The notes: generated by a model not told the origin, from the letters alone. A stretch of 64,000 nt of DNA from Globodera rostochiensis (GCA_018350325.1 JAEVLN010000001.1:62001-126000), one strand, 5' to 3'; positions 36,212 to 49,000 are shown, numbered from the stretch's first letter. Program-made: numbers and translations.

Positions 36212-39200
36212 GAACTCCCTGCCCAACTCCAACTCCAACCCCAACTCCAACTCCAACCCCACCGCCCAACTCCAACTCCAACCCCACCGCCCAACTCCAA
36301 CTCCAACCCCACCGCCCAACTCCAACTCCAAACTCACCGCCCAACTCCAACTCCAACCCCACCGCCCAACTCCAACTCCAACCCCACCGCCCAACTCCAA
36401 CTCCAACTCCAACCCTACCGCCCAACTCCAACTCCAACCTCACCGCCCAACTCCAACTCCAACCCCACCGCCCAACTCCAACTCCAACTCCAACCCTACC
36501 GCCCAACTCCAACTCCAACCTCACCGCCCAACTCCAACTCCAACCCCACCGCCCAACTCCAACTCCAACTCCAACCCTACCGCCCAACTCCAACTCCAAC
36601 CTCACCGCCCAACTCCAACTCCAACCCCACCGCCCAACTCCAACTCCAACTCCAACCCCTACCGCCCAACTCCAACTCCAACCTCACCGCCCAACTCCAA
36701 CTCCAACCCCTACCGCCCACTCCACTCCAACTCCAACCCCTACCGCCCAACTCCAACTCCAACCCACCCACGCCCAACTCCAACTCCAACCCTACCACCG
36801 CCCAACTCCAACTCCAACCCCACCGCCCAACTCCAACTCCAACTCCAACCCTACCGCCCAACTCCAACTCCAACCTCACCGCCACTAACTCCAACTCCAA
36901 CCCCACCGCCCAACTCCAACTCCAACTCCAACCCTACCGCCCAACTCCAACTCCAACCTCACCGCCCCAACTCCAACTCCAACCCCACCGCCCAACTCCA
37001 ACTCCACTCCAACCCTAACCGCCCAACGCCAAACTCCAACCTCCCAACCGCCCAACTCCAACTATCCAACCAACCCACCGCCCAACTCCAACTCTCCAAC
37101 TCAACCCCGCCCAACTCCAACTCCACCTACCGCCCAACTCCAACTCTCCAACCCCACCGCCCAATCCCAACTCCACCTCCAACCCTACCGCCCAACCCAA
37201 CTCCAACACCCACCGGCCCAACTCCACACTTCCAACTCCAACACCGCACCAGCTCCAACGTCCAACTCCAACCCTCACCGCCAACTCCAACTCAACGCTC
37301 AACCGCCCAACTCCAACGCCAACCCCACCAGCCCAACTCCAACCCCACCGCCCAACTCCAAACTCATCCACCTGCCCAACTCCAACTCCCAACCCCGCAC
37401 CGGCCCAACTCCAACTCCAACCCCACCGCCCAACTCAACCCCGCCCCAACTCCAACCCTACCGCCCAACTCAACGCCAACTCCACCGCCCAACTGCCAAC
37501 TCCAACCCCACCGCCCAACCAACTCCAACTCCAACCCTACCGAACCCAACTCACAACTCCAACCCTCACCGCCCAACTCCAACTCCCAACTCCAACCCCA
37601 CCGGCCCAACTCCAAATCCCAACTCCAACCCCTACCGCCCAACTCCAACTCCAACCCCACCGCCCAACTCCAACTCCAACCTACCAGCCCAACGCCAACT
37701 TCCAACTCCAACCCACCGCCCAACTCCACTCCAACCCCACGCCCAACTCCAACTCCAACTCCAACCCCACCGCCCACTCCAACTCCAACCACCACCGCCC
37801 CACTCCAACTCCAACCCTACCGCCCAACTCCAACTCCAACCCCACCGCCCAACTCAACTCCAACCCCACCTACCGCCCAACTCCAACTCCAACCCCCCCG
37901 CCCAAACTCCAACTCCACCCTACCGCCAACTCCACTCAACTCAACCGCCCAACTCCAACTCCAACCCACCGCCCAACTCCAACTCAACCCCACCGCCCAA
38001 CTTCCAACTCCAACTCCAACCCTACCGCCCAACTTCCAACTCCAACCCCACCGCCCAACTCCAACTCCACCCTCCCACCGCCCCAAACATCACCGCCCAA
38101 CTCCAACAATCCAACCCCACCGCCCAACTCCAAACTCCAAACTCCAACCTACCGCCCAACTCCAACTCCAACCCTCACGCCTACCCCCAACTCCCAACTC
38201 CAACCCCACCACCGTAACTCAAACTCCAACTCCAACCCTACCCGCCCAACTCCACTCCACCTCCCCGTCCCAACTCCAACTCCAACCCCCCTGCCCCAAC
38301 TCCAACTCCAACTCAACCCCTACCGCCCAACCTCCAACTCCAACCTCACCGCCCAACTCCACTCCAACCCTACCGCCAACTCCAACTCCAACTCCAACCC
38401 CTACCGCACCAACTCCAACTCCCAACCCCCACGCCCAACTCCAACTCCAACCCACCAGCCAACTCCAACTCCAACTCCACACCACCCTACCTGCCCACTC
38501 CAACTCCAACTCACCGCCCAACTCCACCTCCAACCCCCACCGCACAACTGCCAACTCGGTCCAACCTCCACCATGCCCAACGCCAACTCCAACTCCAACC
38601 CTACCGCCCAACTCTCAACTCCAACCCCACCGCCCCTTCCACTCCACCTACCCCAACTATCCAATCCAACCCCTACCGCCCAACTCCAACTCCACTCCAA
38701 CCCTCATCCGCCCCAACTCAACTCAACCCACCTCCAACACTCCAACCCCACCGCCCAACTCCAACTCCAACCCTACCGCCCAACTCCAACTCCAAACCCC
38801 ACCCGCCCAACTCCAACTCCAACCTCACCGCCCAACTCCAACCTCACTACCGCCCAACTCCAACTCCAACCCTACCGCCCAACTCCAACTCCAACCCCAC
38901 CCGCCCAACTCCAACTCCAACCAACCCCACCGCCCAACTCCAACTCCACCCCACCGCCCAACTCCACTCCAACCCTACCGCCCCAACTCCAACTCCAACC
39001 TCACCGCCCAACTCCAATCTCCAACCCCACCGCCCAACTCCAACTCCAACCCCACCGCCCAACTCCAACTCCAAACCACCGCCCAACTCCAACTCCAACC
39101 CCCACCGCCCAACTCCAACTCCAACCCCACCGCCAACTCCAACTCCAAACACACCCCCAACTCCAACTCCAACCGCCCAACTCCACTCCAACCCACCGCC

Positions 39201-41098
39201 CAACTCCAACTCCACCCTCACCGCCCAACTCCAACTCCAACCCACCGCCCAACTCCAACTCCAACCACCACCGCCCAACTCCAACTCCAACTCCAACCCT
39301 ACCGCCCAACTCCAACTCCAACCCCACCGCCCAACTCCAACTCCAACCCTACCGCCCAACTCCAACTCCAACCCTACCCGACCGCCCAACTCCAACTCCA
39401 ACCCCTACCGCCAACCTCCAAACTCCAACCTCACCGCCCAACTCCAACTCCAACCCACCGCCCAACTCCAACTCCAACCCACCCACCGCCCAACTCCAAC
39501 TCCAACCCCTACCGCCCAACTCCAACTCCAACCCCACCGCCCAACTCCAACTCCAACCCTGACCGCCCAACTCCAACTCCAACCTCACGCCCAACTCCAA
39601 CTCCAAACCTCACCGCCCAACTCCAACTCCAACCCGCCGCCCAACTCCAACTCCAACCCCTACCGCCCAACTCCAACTCCAACCCCACCGCCAACTCCAA
39701 CTCCAACCCTCCGCCCAACTCCAACTCCAAACCCACCGCCCAAACTCCAACTCCAAACTCCCCGCCCAACTCCAACTCCAACCCCACCGCCCAACTCCAA
39801 CTCCAACCCTAACCGCCCAACTCCAACTCCAACCGCACCCGCCCAACTCCAACCTCCAACCCACGCCCAACTCCAACTCCAACCCTACCGCCCAACTCCA
39901 ACTCCAACCCCACCGCCCAACTCCAACTCCAACCCCACCGCCCAACTCCAACTCCAACCCCACCGCCCAACTCCAACTCCAACCCTACCGCCCAACTCCA
40001 ACTCCAAACTCACCGCCCAACTCCAACTCCAACCCACCGCCCAACTCCAACTCCAACCCACCGCCCAACTCCAACTCCAAACTCACCGCCCAACTCCAAC
40101 TCCAACCCCACCGCCCAACTCCAACTCCAACCCTACCGCCCAACTCCAACTCCAAACTCACCGCCCAACTCCAACTCCAACCCCACGCCCAACTCCAACT
40201 CCAACCCACCGCCCAACTCCAACTCCAACCCACCGCCCAACTCCAACTCCAACCCACCGCCCAATCCAACTCCAACCCACCGCCCAACTCCAACTCCAAC
40301 CCACCGCCCAACTCCAACTACAAAAACTCACCCGCCCAACTCCAACTCCCAACTTCACCGCCCAACTCCCACTCCACCCCCTACCGACCCAACTCCAACT
40401 ACCCTACCGCCCAACTCCAACTCCAAACTCACCGCCCAACTCCAACTCCAACCCCACGCCCAACTCCAACTCCAACCCTACCGCCCAACTCCAACTCCAA
40501 ACTCACCGCCCCCAACTCCAACCCTACCGCCCAACTCCAACTCCAAACTCACCGCCCCAACTCCAACTCCAAACTCACGCCAACTCCAACTCCAACCCAC
40601 CGCCCAACTCCAAATCCAACCCCTACCGCCCAACTCAACTCCAACCCTCACCGCCCAACTCCAACCCCCACGCCCAACTCCAACTCCAACCCCACCGCCC
40701 AACTCCAACTCCAACCCCACCGCCCAACTCCAACTCCAACCCCAACTCCAACTCCAACCCTACCGCCCAACTCCAACTCCAACCCTACCGCCCAACTCCA
40801 ACTCCAAACTCACCGCCCAACTCCAACTCCAACCCCACCGCCCAACTCCAACTCCAACCCCAACTCCAACTCCAACCCTACCGCCCAACTCCAACTCCAA
40901 CCCCACCGCCCAACTCCAACTCCAACCCCACCGCCCAACTCCAACCCCAACTCCAACTCCAACCCTACCGCCCAACTCCAACTCCAACCCTACCGCCCAA
41001 CTCCAACTCCAAACTCACCGCCCAACTCCAACTCCAACCCCACCGCCCAACTCCAACTCCAACTCCAACCCTACCGCCCAACTCCAACTCCAAACTCA
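36212..41098. repeat. 25-bp satellite-like array, 4.9 kb
   Basis: The consensus unit is CCCAACTCCAACTCCAACCC followed by CACCG (25 bp), built on a CCAACT hexamer; 19-, 31- and 37-bp variants differ by hexamer number. Copies in the centre (about 36,700-39,900) have many one-base gains and losses, while both edges are more regular. The absence of stop codons yields a plus-strand open frame of 1200 codons and many minus-strand frames of Gly/Val/Trp. These are not considered genes. The array lies between the PTR gene and the secreted-protein gene at 41680. Confidence 0.97.
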
Positions 41099-41679
41099 CC
41101 ACACCTCGCCTCCCCTATCTGTTCATATCAGCAGACGGTTCATCAGCTCGGCCGGTTGTCAATCTGCCTATTTTGATTGGTGAACAGTCGACGCTATCAC
41201 TCACAGAAAATCCCCCCCCCCAAACTGTCCTTTACTTATCAGCATCTTCACCAACACATACACTGACACTGTTTATGCTCTTTCCACGTCAAAACTTTTT
41301 GTCATAATCAAAATATCGATTGGCGGACCATCGTACTGTACTAATTGTTCTCGAGAAGATAAAGCCAAAACATTTATAGTAAGAGCGATCGCCATTTATA
41401 CTCTCTGGTTATTATGAATTAATATTGAATTCGATCAATTCTTCAATTTTGTCTGCAAGAGTACGTTGATGTGCTACGAATTGTCAACGTCAACTCCCCC
41501 CCCCCCCCCCGGCGGCGTTGGATTGGATGACCCAAATGTCCGATCCCATCCCGGGAAGGGGCGGGCGGGCGGATTAACGCACGCAGCCTTTCGCCTTTCA
41601 TCGCCATTCATTCATTCTGTCGCATTGTCCTTTATCTTCGCCGACCTTTTCTCAAAAAAGTGCAAATTTACCCTCAAAA
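41099..41679. other. upstream region of the secreted-protein gene
   Basis: This region lies between the satellite and the next gene. It contains a C tract near 41496 and nothing else recognisable. Confidence 0.5.
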
Positions 41680-42750
41680 ATGCATTTGTATGACAACAAA
41701 TTTCTGTTTCTTCTCATCCTTTTAAATTTATGGCCTTTTGCAACTGCCCAACAAGGTTATCAAAAACAAAAAATGGGAATATTTATGGGGCCAAATGAAA
41801 GAACGTTTCGATTTTGGATGAAATGGAAAGTTTTGATTTGACCGTCCATACATTCATTCATAGCCGCTTCGTCCATGTCCGCGGGCCTTCAGCGTTGTCT
41901 CGAACCGATGACGCGCCTCGAGAAGACTGTCTCTTTTATGTACCGTTATTACGAAAGCGTAAGTGCCGTGCTTTTTGGGTGGGTCAAGGCACACAATGGC
42001 ATACAGGTGTGTGAGAAGCTTGAATGGGCTGCCAGCTGCGCTCAGAGCTGTCAGGTAACAGGGGCATTGCGCAAAGAGTGATCAGATGAAATCGATCGGT
42101 CACACCCCCCCCTTCTGATCAGGCTGAGGACCGAGGAGCTTTCTTCCAATATACGACTTTCTACCGGATCCACTGTGTCGATTTTGAAGAAGGTGAATTC
42201 ATTTAAATTGAAAGAAAGTTAAAGTCATCTTTTTACAATAATTTAGAATTGGAAGAGCTTTTGCCTTGTCTTAGGGAGGCGGCTTTCAAGGCCGATGTGG
42301 GTAAGTGATTGAGCCAAATAACGGCAATTAATGCAATAATTGAAGTTTGTCGCGAGCGATGCGTTCCCAAGGAGCCAATGGACAAATTGAGCGCCAAAAC
42401 CGAACGACAAAAGTCGCTGTGCAAGTGAATTTCTTATCAGAGAGTCTAATTTTTCTCGGAATTCCGATTTAATGTGTTTTTTGTGTAGAAATGTGGAATG
42501 TTCGACGTTGTGTTATGTGCAGGAACTGTCCGCCGGTTGTCCAAATGCCAAGGAAACGATAATTGTAAGAAATTGGGGAATTGAATGGGACTAAAGTTGC
42601 CGCCGACAGCGTCTGAATGTGCGCATTGCGGACGAAATGCGTCGTCTGACTCGAGATTCCGACTTTGAGAAACTGTCCGTCTATTGTCAACGAGTGCACG
42701 ACGGGGACTACTTGAGAAAACGGATGCACGAGTTGACAAAAACAAAATGA
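41680..42750 (+). CDS. small secreted cysteine-rich protein, 8 exons
   Basis: Eight exons join in phase to 212 aa: 41680-41755, 41864-41958, 42007-42054, 42123-42192, 42247-42300, 42346-42424, 42489-42564 and 42610-42750. Introns are 45-108 nt. The protein starts MHLYDNKFLFLLILLNLWPF-ATAQQ, a clear signal peptide. The mature part is helical and Cys-containing: RCLEPMTRLEKTVSFMYRYY, VCEKLEWAASCAQSCQ, FFQYTTFYRIHCVDFEE, LPCLREAAFKADV, VCRERCVPKEP, KNVECSTLCYVQELSAGCPN, and EKLSVYCQRVHDGDYLRKRM. The spacing resembles nematode CPG4-like or other helical Cys-pair secreted domains, but I cannot assign it firmly. There is no transmembrane segment. Confidence 0.8.
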
Positions 42751-42827
42751 TAGAAAGCATAATAAATAGCCAAGTTCTAAATCCTTCTTCTACTTCTGTA
42801 AAGAGATAGTCCGATATGATAAGTGTC

Positions 42828-43914
42828 TCAAATGGCCCCCGAAGGGTTTTTCGTGTCGATATTTGTCTCTTTGGTGCCATTCGAAGCACTTTGGAGCCAT
42901 TTCTGCTCGGCATTTACCATAGTCGTCGCCGCTGTTGTCGTCCATACGGTAGCTTTGCTGTTTGTCCATCCCTCCCTTTCTGCTCGCCGGCTTTCCCCTC
43001 CCGGGGGCAGGGGAATTTCCGATTGTGTGAAGCTTTGTGAAGGGAACTCCCGGGGACGGGTTAAGTCATATTTTTGACTGAGATCTGCGTGCATTTTGAA
43101 GAAAAACAGCATTATTATTACGGCAAAAGCCGCGAACAGAGTGACGGATGCGTAGCTGAGCCGACGCCGGTAAGGAACAAAAATGCCGGAAATTCTTTGG
43201 ACTCCGTTGGGAAAGGACGAAAGGGGAGCTGGTGAAAAGGAAATATAGAAGAACACTGTTTCGGAAAGTAAAGAAGGCTTTTTGAACAGTACAAAATTGG
43301 TTTTTAAACCTCCCGCATTGTTAACACTGCCACTGGGAACCGCATGAACTGCGTGGAATTGCTGCGTTTGCGGCAATCCATGCACCAAATAGCGTACGCC
43401 AACGCCCTCACCAGCACGGCCAGCGGGGCCGGCATGTTGTTGTTGTTGTTGTTGTTGCTGTTGTTGTTGTAACTGTTGTTGTTGTAACTGTTGTTGTTGT
43501 AACTGTTGTTGTTGTAACTGTTGTTGTTGTTGTTGTTGTTGCTGTTGCGGCGGAAGGGGGTCATTGTCAAGCCGTTTATGTACTTCGACTGAGACCAAAT
43601 TGAAATGTAACGGAATGCGATGAGAAAAATGGGAAAGTTGATCGGAAATGATAGGAAAGCGGGAATTTCCTAGCCGGCCCCAATCGAAATCCCCCCCCCC
43701 CTCTCCTCAAAATTGGGGTAAACTTACAGAGAAAGGATTTCTCGGATTGCTGAACTGTTCCCGGGGGCACAATGTTCGGGTAGAGTCGACCGGGGGGAGG
43801 CGGTGGGGACACCGGGTCGGAAGTTAGGGGCGACCTCCTCTGACTCTCGCCGCATTGGTCCCGCGCCGTCGGATGGTCGCCTTTGCAATTGGATTCAAAA
43901 TTGGAGAAATTCAT
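42828..43914 (-). CDS. single-pass membrane protein with polyglutamine, uncharacterised
   Basis: Exon 1 (43914-43728) is Pro/Ser-rich (DPVSPPPPPGRLYPNIVPPG) and joins at phase 1 to exon 2 (from 43588), giving FEVHKRLDNDPLPP and then a polyglutamine run interrupted by Leu. After NAGG a GTTTAA donor and CACCAG acceptor remove a stretch without changing frame. The next exon has RISGIFVPYRRRLSYAS followed by a membrane segment (VTLFAAFAVIIMLFFF), then a polar tail to a stop at 42828. With no signal peptide and basic residues before the segment, a type II orientation is likely. The family is not recognised. It lies downstream of, and on the same strand as, another type II protein. Confidence 0.55.
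43437..43545 (-). repeat. CAA/CAG trinucleotide repeat encoding polyglutamine
   Basis: On the minus strand this reads CAACAGCAACAACAACAG with TTA (Leu) codons every fourth to fifth position, forming a 15-bp period (CAACAACAACAGTTA). It is in frame in the membrane-protein gene. Confidence 0.9.
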
Positions 43915-44270
43915 TCATCTCATCGAATCTAAGCAAAGTGAAAATGAGAGAAAATGGGGGGGGGGGGGGGGCGATACTTTTGTATGGGAGAGGGAAGGGG
44001 AGGGAGCGGCCAACGAAGCGAAGGCAAAGGCCAAGAACTTTTGTCGGTCGGTTGCCCGGGAGAGAGCGGACGCGCAAAACAGAGACCCAAAAATAGAAAA
44101 ATATTGCACACTTTTTGTATAGCATTGAGCAAATGAATGACAGACTAAAGAAACAGTTTTTCATTTTATGCTCTCGAAGGAATAATTTAGTTAAATTACC
44201 AATTTTATGCTTAAAGCGGTCACAGATATTTTTAGGAACGAATGTGATTTTTAATTTTATTTGCTCATTA

Positions 44271-45695
44271 TCACATCATTCGGCTATCTCCAGAAGCATT
44301 TTGCATCGAAATTGGCTGAAAAATGGCACCTCCGACGATGTTGACATCGGTAGTAGCGGGGACTGGCAAAATTGGGGCTGTTGCGGGTGGGGGGGAGGGA
44401 GAGGGGGAGGGGGTGGGGGTGGGGGTGGGGGTGGGGGTGGGGGTGGGGGTGGGGGAGGGGGAGAGGGAGGGGGAGGGGGTGGGGGAGGGGAAGGGGGTGG
44501 GGGAGGGGGAGGGGAAGGGGGAGCTTTCGTTGAGGGGAAGGGGGACGTCCGGGTGTGGGGCTTTGCTTTCGGAAGAGAGCAGCAGCATCAACGCGAAGAT
44601 GAGTACGGGTACGGAGAAGAAACCGCCGATCAGCACACACTTTACCGCCATATGCCAAGGAATCTGCTTTGGTCGATGCTTTGTGAAATTGCCTCCGCGG
44701 AAAAGTGTCTCATGCCCTCAAGCGACAAATTAAGCGGTGAAACCGGCCATTTTGCACTTATTGCCCCAATCTGCTCCGAAATGGCCGGGAGCGGCTTGTG
44801 CACATTGGTCGTGATTGCGCCGGCCGAGGAGGAACGGCGCCTGGGCGGATTTTGGAGATGCGCGAAGACTTCGTTTGGAAACCCGACAGTGCTCATCGGC
44901 AAGGGCAACGAAGCACTCGACTCGCGCATTGGATCTGTGGCCACATACGGCACGGGAGGAACTGCCGGGCTTACGGAGGACTGCAAATTAAATGCTTCGG
45001 TTTGTCATAAAATGTAAATTTCAACTTTTGACTGCCCCAATGGTTGCAATTGGGGTAATGTTCGATTTGCCACTGTTGCGATCATCCTCTTGAAGCCTTC
45101 TTCATCCGGAGGATTCTGTTCGATGCTCCTTTCGGCCACTTCCTTCCCTCCTCCGTCCGTTAAAATTTTTGGCAACTGAAGCGGCGGAAGTCGCGCACCC
45201 GCAACCCTCGTTGAAGCCAACTCCATTTGCTTTTCCCTATTCCGTGCCGCTAATAGCATTTGCGCAGCATTGGGCACAGTCCGATCAAAAGTATTTATCG
45301 CCTGCTGATCTGATCCTACGAGAGAAGACTTTGTGTGCAGCGAGGAGGTCGAAGCACTTTTGTGGATGTTCTGCTGATTGGCGGTGCCGTTAAGAAGGGC
45401 GGTTGTTGAGACCGGCACTTTGACACCGCTGCGCTGAAGCATTATGTGCTTTTGGGGGGTTGGAGAGTTCAGCAGTGCAATTTTGCTCAGAGGCGACACG
45501 CTTCAAGTGGAACCGAGATCCGATCGGTTTTGAATGGACACTGATCAACCTTTTTTGGTTCAGAGGATTCGTCACGTGATTCTTGTCCAGCAATGAGATT
45601 GGCACAGTTCCTTCAGTCTTTTCGCCACCAATTTTCTCCTCTTCCCTCTCCTCCACTCTCAACATCGGCACTTGGTGTTTTCCGTAAGTCTTCAT
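44271..45695 (-). CDS. type II membrane protein with Pro/Thr/Ser-rich stalk, uncharacterised
   Basis: Four exons close in phase. Exon 1 runs from 45695 ([20 protein letters not shown]) to a donor after LNQK. Exon 2 ([20 protein letters not shown] ... [11 protein letters not shown]) ends before 45015. Exon 3 is [20 protein letters not shown] ... ISEQIGAI. Exon 4 follows a 41-nt intron and reads [20 protein letters not shown], then the membrane segment [20 protein letters not shown]. Outside is a stalk of repeated Pro-Thr and Pro-Ser pairs encoded by the GGGGGT/GGGGGA array, ending [13 protein letters not shown] and a stop at 44271. The cytoplasmic half is Ser/Pro-rich and low in structure. I do not recognise a domain. 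The opposite-strand 300-codon Gly-rich frame is a shadow. Confidence 0.6.
44380..44520. repeat. GGGGGT/GGGGGA hexamer array within a coding exon
   Basis: Hexamers GGGGGT and GGGGGA alternate on the plus strand; on the minus strand they encode the Pro-Thr/Pro-Ser stalk of the type II protein. The plus strand is a strong candidate for G-quadruplex formation. Confidence 0.9.
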
Positions 45696-46082
45696 GGCGC
45701 AATTTGGGTGATTATGTGGCTTTTAAAAATCAAAAACAAAGGACATAAGAAGGCGTTTATTATGTTAATTAAACAATAAACGCTTGGAAGAGCAAGGCAA
45801 AGGGCGGGGGGCTCGGCTTTTGCCAGTGAATGTTGAATGAAAGTCGGCATGGAAACGGTAAGTGCACATAATGAGTTGGTTGTGTGTTAATGGGGGGCGG
45901 GGGCATGGCAAGTGAATGCATCTTTTTGTACTGTCGAATGGTGCCGAGACGACTGCCGCTGCTGATCAGACGGCACCACGCCGGAAATTCCATTACCAAC
46001 GGGGCAATCGTAAGAAACAATTTATTAGCTCTTTAGTGGACGAATAAAAAGATTAATCAAATCAACGAAATTTTCTGATTTA
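45696..46082. other. intergenic; possible unassigned exon at 45769-46020 (minus)
   Basis: An 83-codon minus-strand frame (FLTIAPLVMEFPAWCRLISS ... LLFQAFIV) starts at 46020. It could be an alternative last exon of the ET-module gene or a chance frame. No splice link was found. Confidence 0.3.
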
Positions 46083-49000
46083 TTACCGAACTTTATCATA
46101 TCGCCGCCGCATGTTAATAAATTGTGCAAATGACAAATAGCAAAGGCAGAAGGAAATAGTCAGAACGGCCCGACCTCCACCAACTCTTCCCTTGGCATAG
46201 TGGTTCTCCTCCCCCAACTCTTCCCTTGGCATGGTTATTCGCCTGCACATGCCCTCCGTGTTCTCCTCCCCCAACTCTTCCCTTGGCATGGTTATTCGCC
46301 TGCACATGCCCTCCGTGTTCTCCTCCCCCAACTCTTCCCTTGGCATGGTTATTCGCCTGCACATGCCCTCCGTGTTCTCCTCCCCCAACTCTTCCCTTGG
46401 CATGGTTATTCGCCTGCACATGCCCTCCGTGTTCTCCTCCCCCAACTCTTCCCTTGGCATGGTTATTCGCCTGCACATGCCCTCCGTGTTCTCCTCCCCC
46501 AACTCTTCCCTTGGCATGGTTATTCGCCTGCATATGCCCTCCGTGTTCTCCTCCCCCAACTCTTCCCTTGGCATGGTTATTCGCCTGCACATGCCCTCCG
46601 TGTTCTCCTCCCCCAACTCTTCCCTTGGCATGGTTATTCGCCTGCATATGCCCTCCGTGCTCTCCTCCCCCAACTCTTCCCTTGGCATGGTTATTCGCCT
46701 GCATATGCCCTCCGTGTTCTATCCGCTTTTTGCCCGAATCCTTCCAGGGAAAGGGGGCGAAAACCGTCGGCCGTTCCGTCGTCTTCATTCTCATTTTCTG
46801 CGCTGTTCCTCCGCTCCATTCCCCCGTCGTTTGTTCTTCCCCATTTCTTACGATAATCAAATTGCAAAAGTTCTCCTCGCAAAGCCATTGCTCCACGCCC
46901 AAAATGTTCCGATAGCCAGACTTTGATGGAAAAATATAAATTCAAAACCCGTCCGCCCAATGAAAATGAAGAATTCTCTGAAATTCCCAGAAAAACACCT
47001 TTAGACTCGTCCTTGCGGCCGATTCATTGGCACTCAGACACCCGCTGTTCACCGCCAATTGTCCATCGTAAGGCATTCTTTGAACAAAACAAAATTGTCC
47101 ATGGCAAAAGTTGGCATGTGGAGAATTTGACGAGAGAGAGGAGAACAGCGGCCTTTCCAGATGGCATTTGACCCTTTTCTGAGTCGAATCGATGGGATAG
47201 GGCAGTTGCTGATTACAGTCATTCTGCACACAAATGACATAAGTTATGAACAGCAATAAATTTGGCAAAGCAACAACCGCACATTTGAACAAGAACAGCC
47301 CAAAATGCTGCTCCGTCCGTCCTCCAACTGATAGCACGCGTCGCTGTGAAGTCCGTTGCCCGGCCACAGAGACCCCAGCAAAAGGTCGAAGTTGAACTCG
47401 CGTTGGGCTCCACAGCTTTGGGAGATGGACGAGTCGATGCGCGGTGAATTTCCCAACGGATCATCGGCCGACGGTCGACTGATCTTAAAAATGCAATGCA
47501 AAACGCGTTTTGGTTCAACGTCTCTTCGGTAGGTAATGACATTGGTTTCAGTGAGGAAGCAAAGGTCGGAATGGCAGCCGTAGCGGGGAGGACGAACGAA
47601 TTGCCGAGTGATGAAGGAAGCCGAAGTGTGGGATTGACATCGAATGTCTGCGGGCATTACCTGCTGCACCGCATCACTGTCGGCAGTCTCCGTTGATGAA
47701 TGCCCATGTCCAATGTCAGCGTTACACAATGGAACATCCCTTCAAGCAAATTTAAATGCAAGGAACATCCCTTCGGGCAATTGTAAATAAAGGAATGGAA
47801 CATCCCTTCGGGCAATTGTAAATGGAAGGAACATCCCTTCGGGCAATTGTAAATGGAAGGAACATCCCTTCGGGCAATTGTAAATAAAGGAATGGAACAT
47901 CCTTCGGGCAATTGTAAATAAAGGAATGGAACATCCCTTCGGGCAATTGTAAATGGAAGGAACATCCCTTCGGGCAATTGTAAATGGAAGGAACATCCCT
48001 TCGGGCAATTGTAAATGGAAGGAACTTCCCTTCGGGCAATTGTAAATGCAAGGAACATCCCTTCGGGCAATTGTAAATAAAGGAATGGAACATCCCTTCG
48101 GGCAATTGTAAATAAAGGAATGGAACATCCTTCGGGCAATTGTAAATAAAGGAATGGAACATCCCTTCGGGCAATTGTAAATGGAAGGAACATCCCTTCG
48201 GGCAATTGTAAATGGAAGGAACATCCCTTCGGGCAATTGTAAATGGAAGGAACTTCCCTTCGGGCAATTGTAAATGCAAGGAACATCCCTTCGGGCAATT
48301 GTAAATGGAAGGAACATCCCTTCGGGCAATTGTAAATGGAAGGAACATCCCTTCGGGCAATTGTAAATGCAAGGAACATCCCTTCGGGCAATTGTAAATA
48401 AAGGAATGGAACTATCCCTTCGGGCAATTGTAAATGGAAGGAACATCCCTTCGGGCAATTGTAAATAAAGGAATGGAACATCCCTTCGGGCAATTGTAAA
48501 TAAAGGAATGGAACATCCCTTCGGGCAATTATAAATGGAAGGAACATCCCTTCGGGCAATTGTAAATGCAAGGAATGGAACATCCTTCGGGCAATTGTAA
48601 ATGGAAGGAACATCCCTTCGGGCAATTGTAAATGCAAGGAACATCCCTTCGGGCAATTGTAAATAAAGGAATGGAACATCCCTTCGGGCAATTGTAAATG
48701 CAAGGAACATCCCTTCGGGCAATTGTAAATAAAGGAATGGAACATCCCTTCAAGCAAATTTAAATGCAAGGAACATCCCTTCGGGCAATTGTAAATGCAA
48801 GGAACATCCCTTCGGGCAATTGTAAATAAAGGAATGGAACATCCCTTCGGGCAATTGTAAATAAAGGAATGGAACATCCCTTCGAGGCAATTGTAAATGC
48901 AAGGAATGGAACATCCCTTCGGGCAATTGTAAATAAAGGAATGGAACATCCCTTCGGGCAATTGTAAATAAAGGAATGGAACATCCCTTCGGGCAATTGT

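Noticed and set aside
36210..39812. 1200-codon plus-strand open frame (Pro/Thr/Ser/Asn)
   Set aside because: It lies wholly inside the 25-bp satellite, shifts between repeat phases and has no unique N- or C-terminal domain. The unit simply lacks stops.
36212..41098. Telomere-like repeat because of the short G/T-rich complementary strand
   Set aside because: The unit is based on CCAACT with 25-bp period, not the nematode TTAGGC, and it is internal between genes.
44115..45017. 300-codon plus-strand frame with polyglycine
   Set aside because: It is antisense to a well-supported minus-strand exon series with transmembrane segment.
46200..46926. Plus-strand frames of about 220-230 codons
   Set aside because: The 57-bp period is a multiple of three and stop-free in all frames; the ET-module gene is on the other strand.
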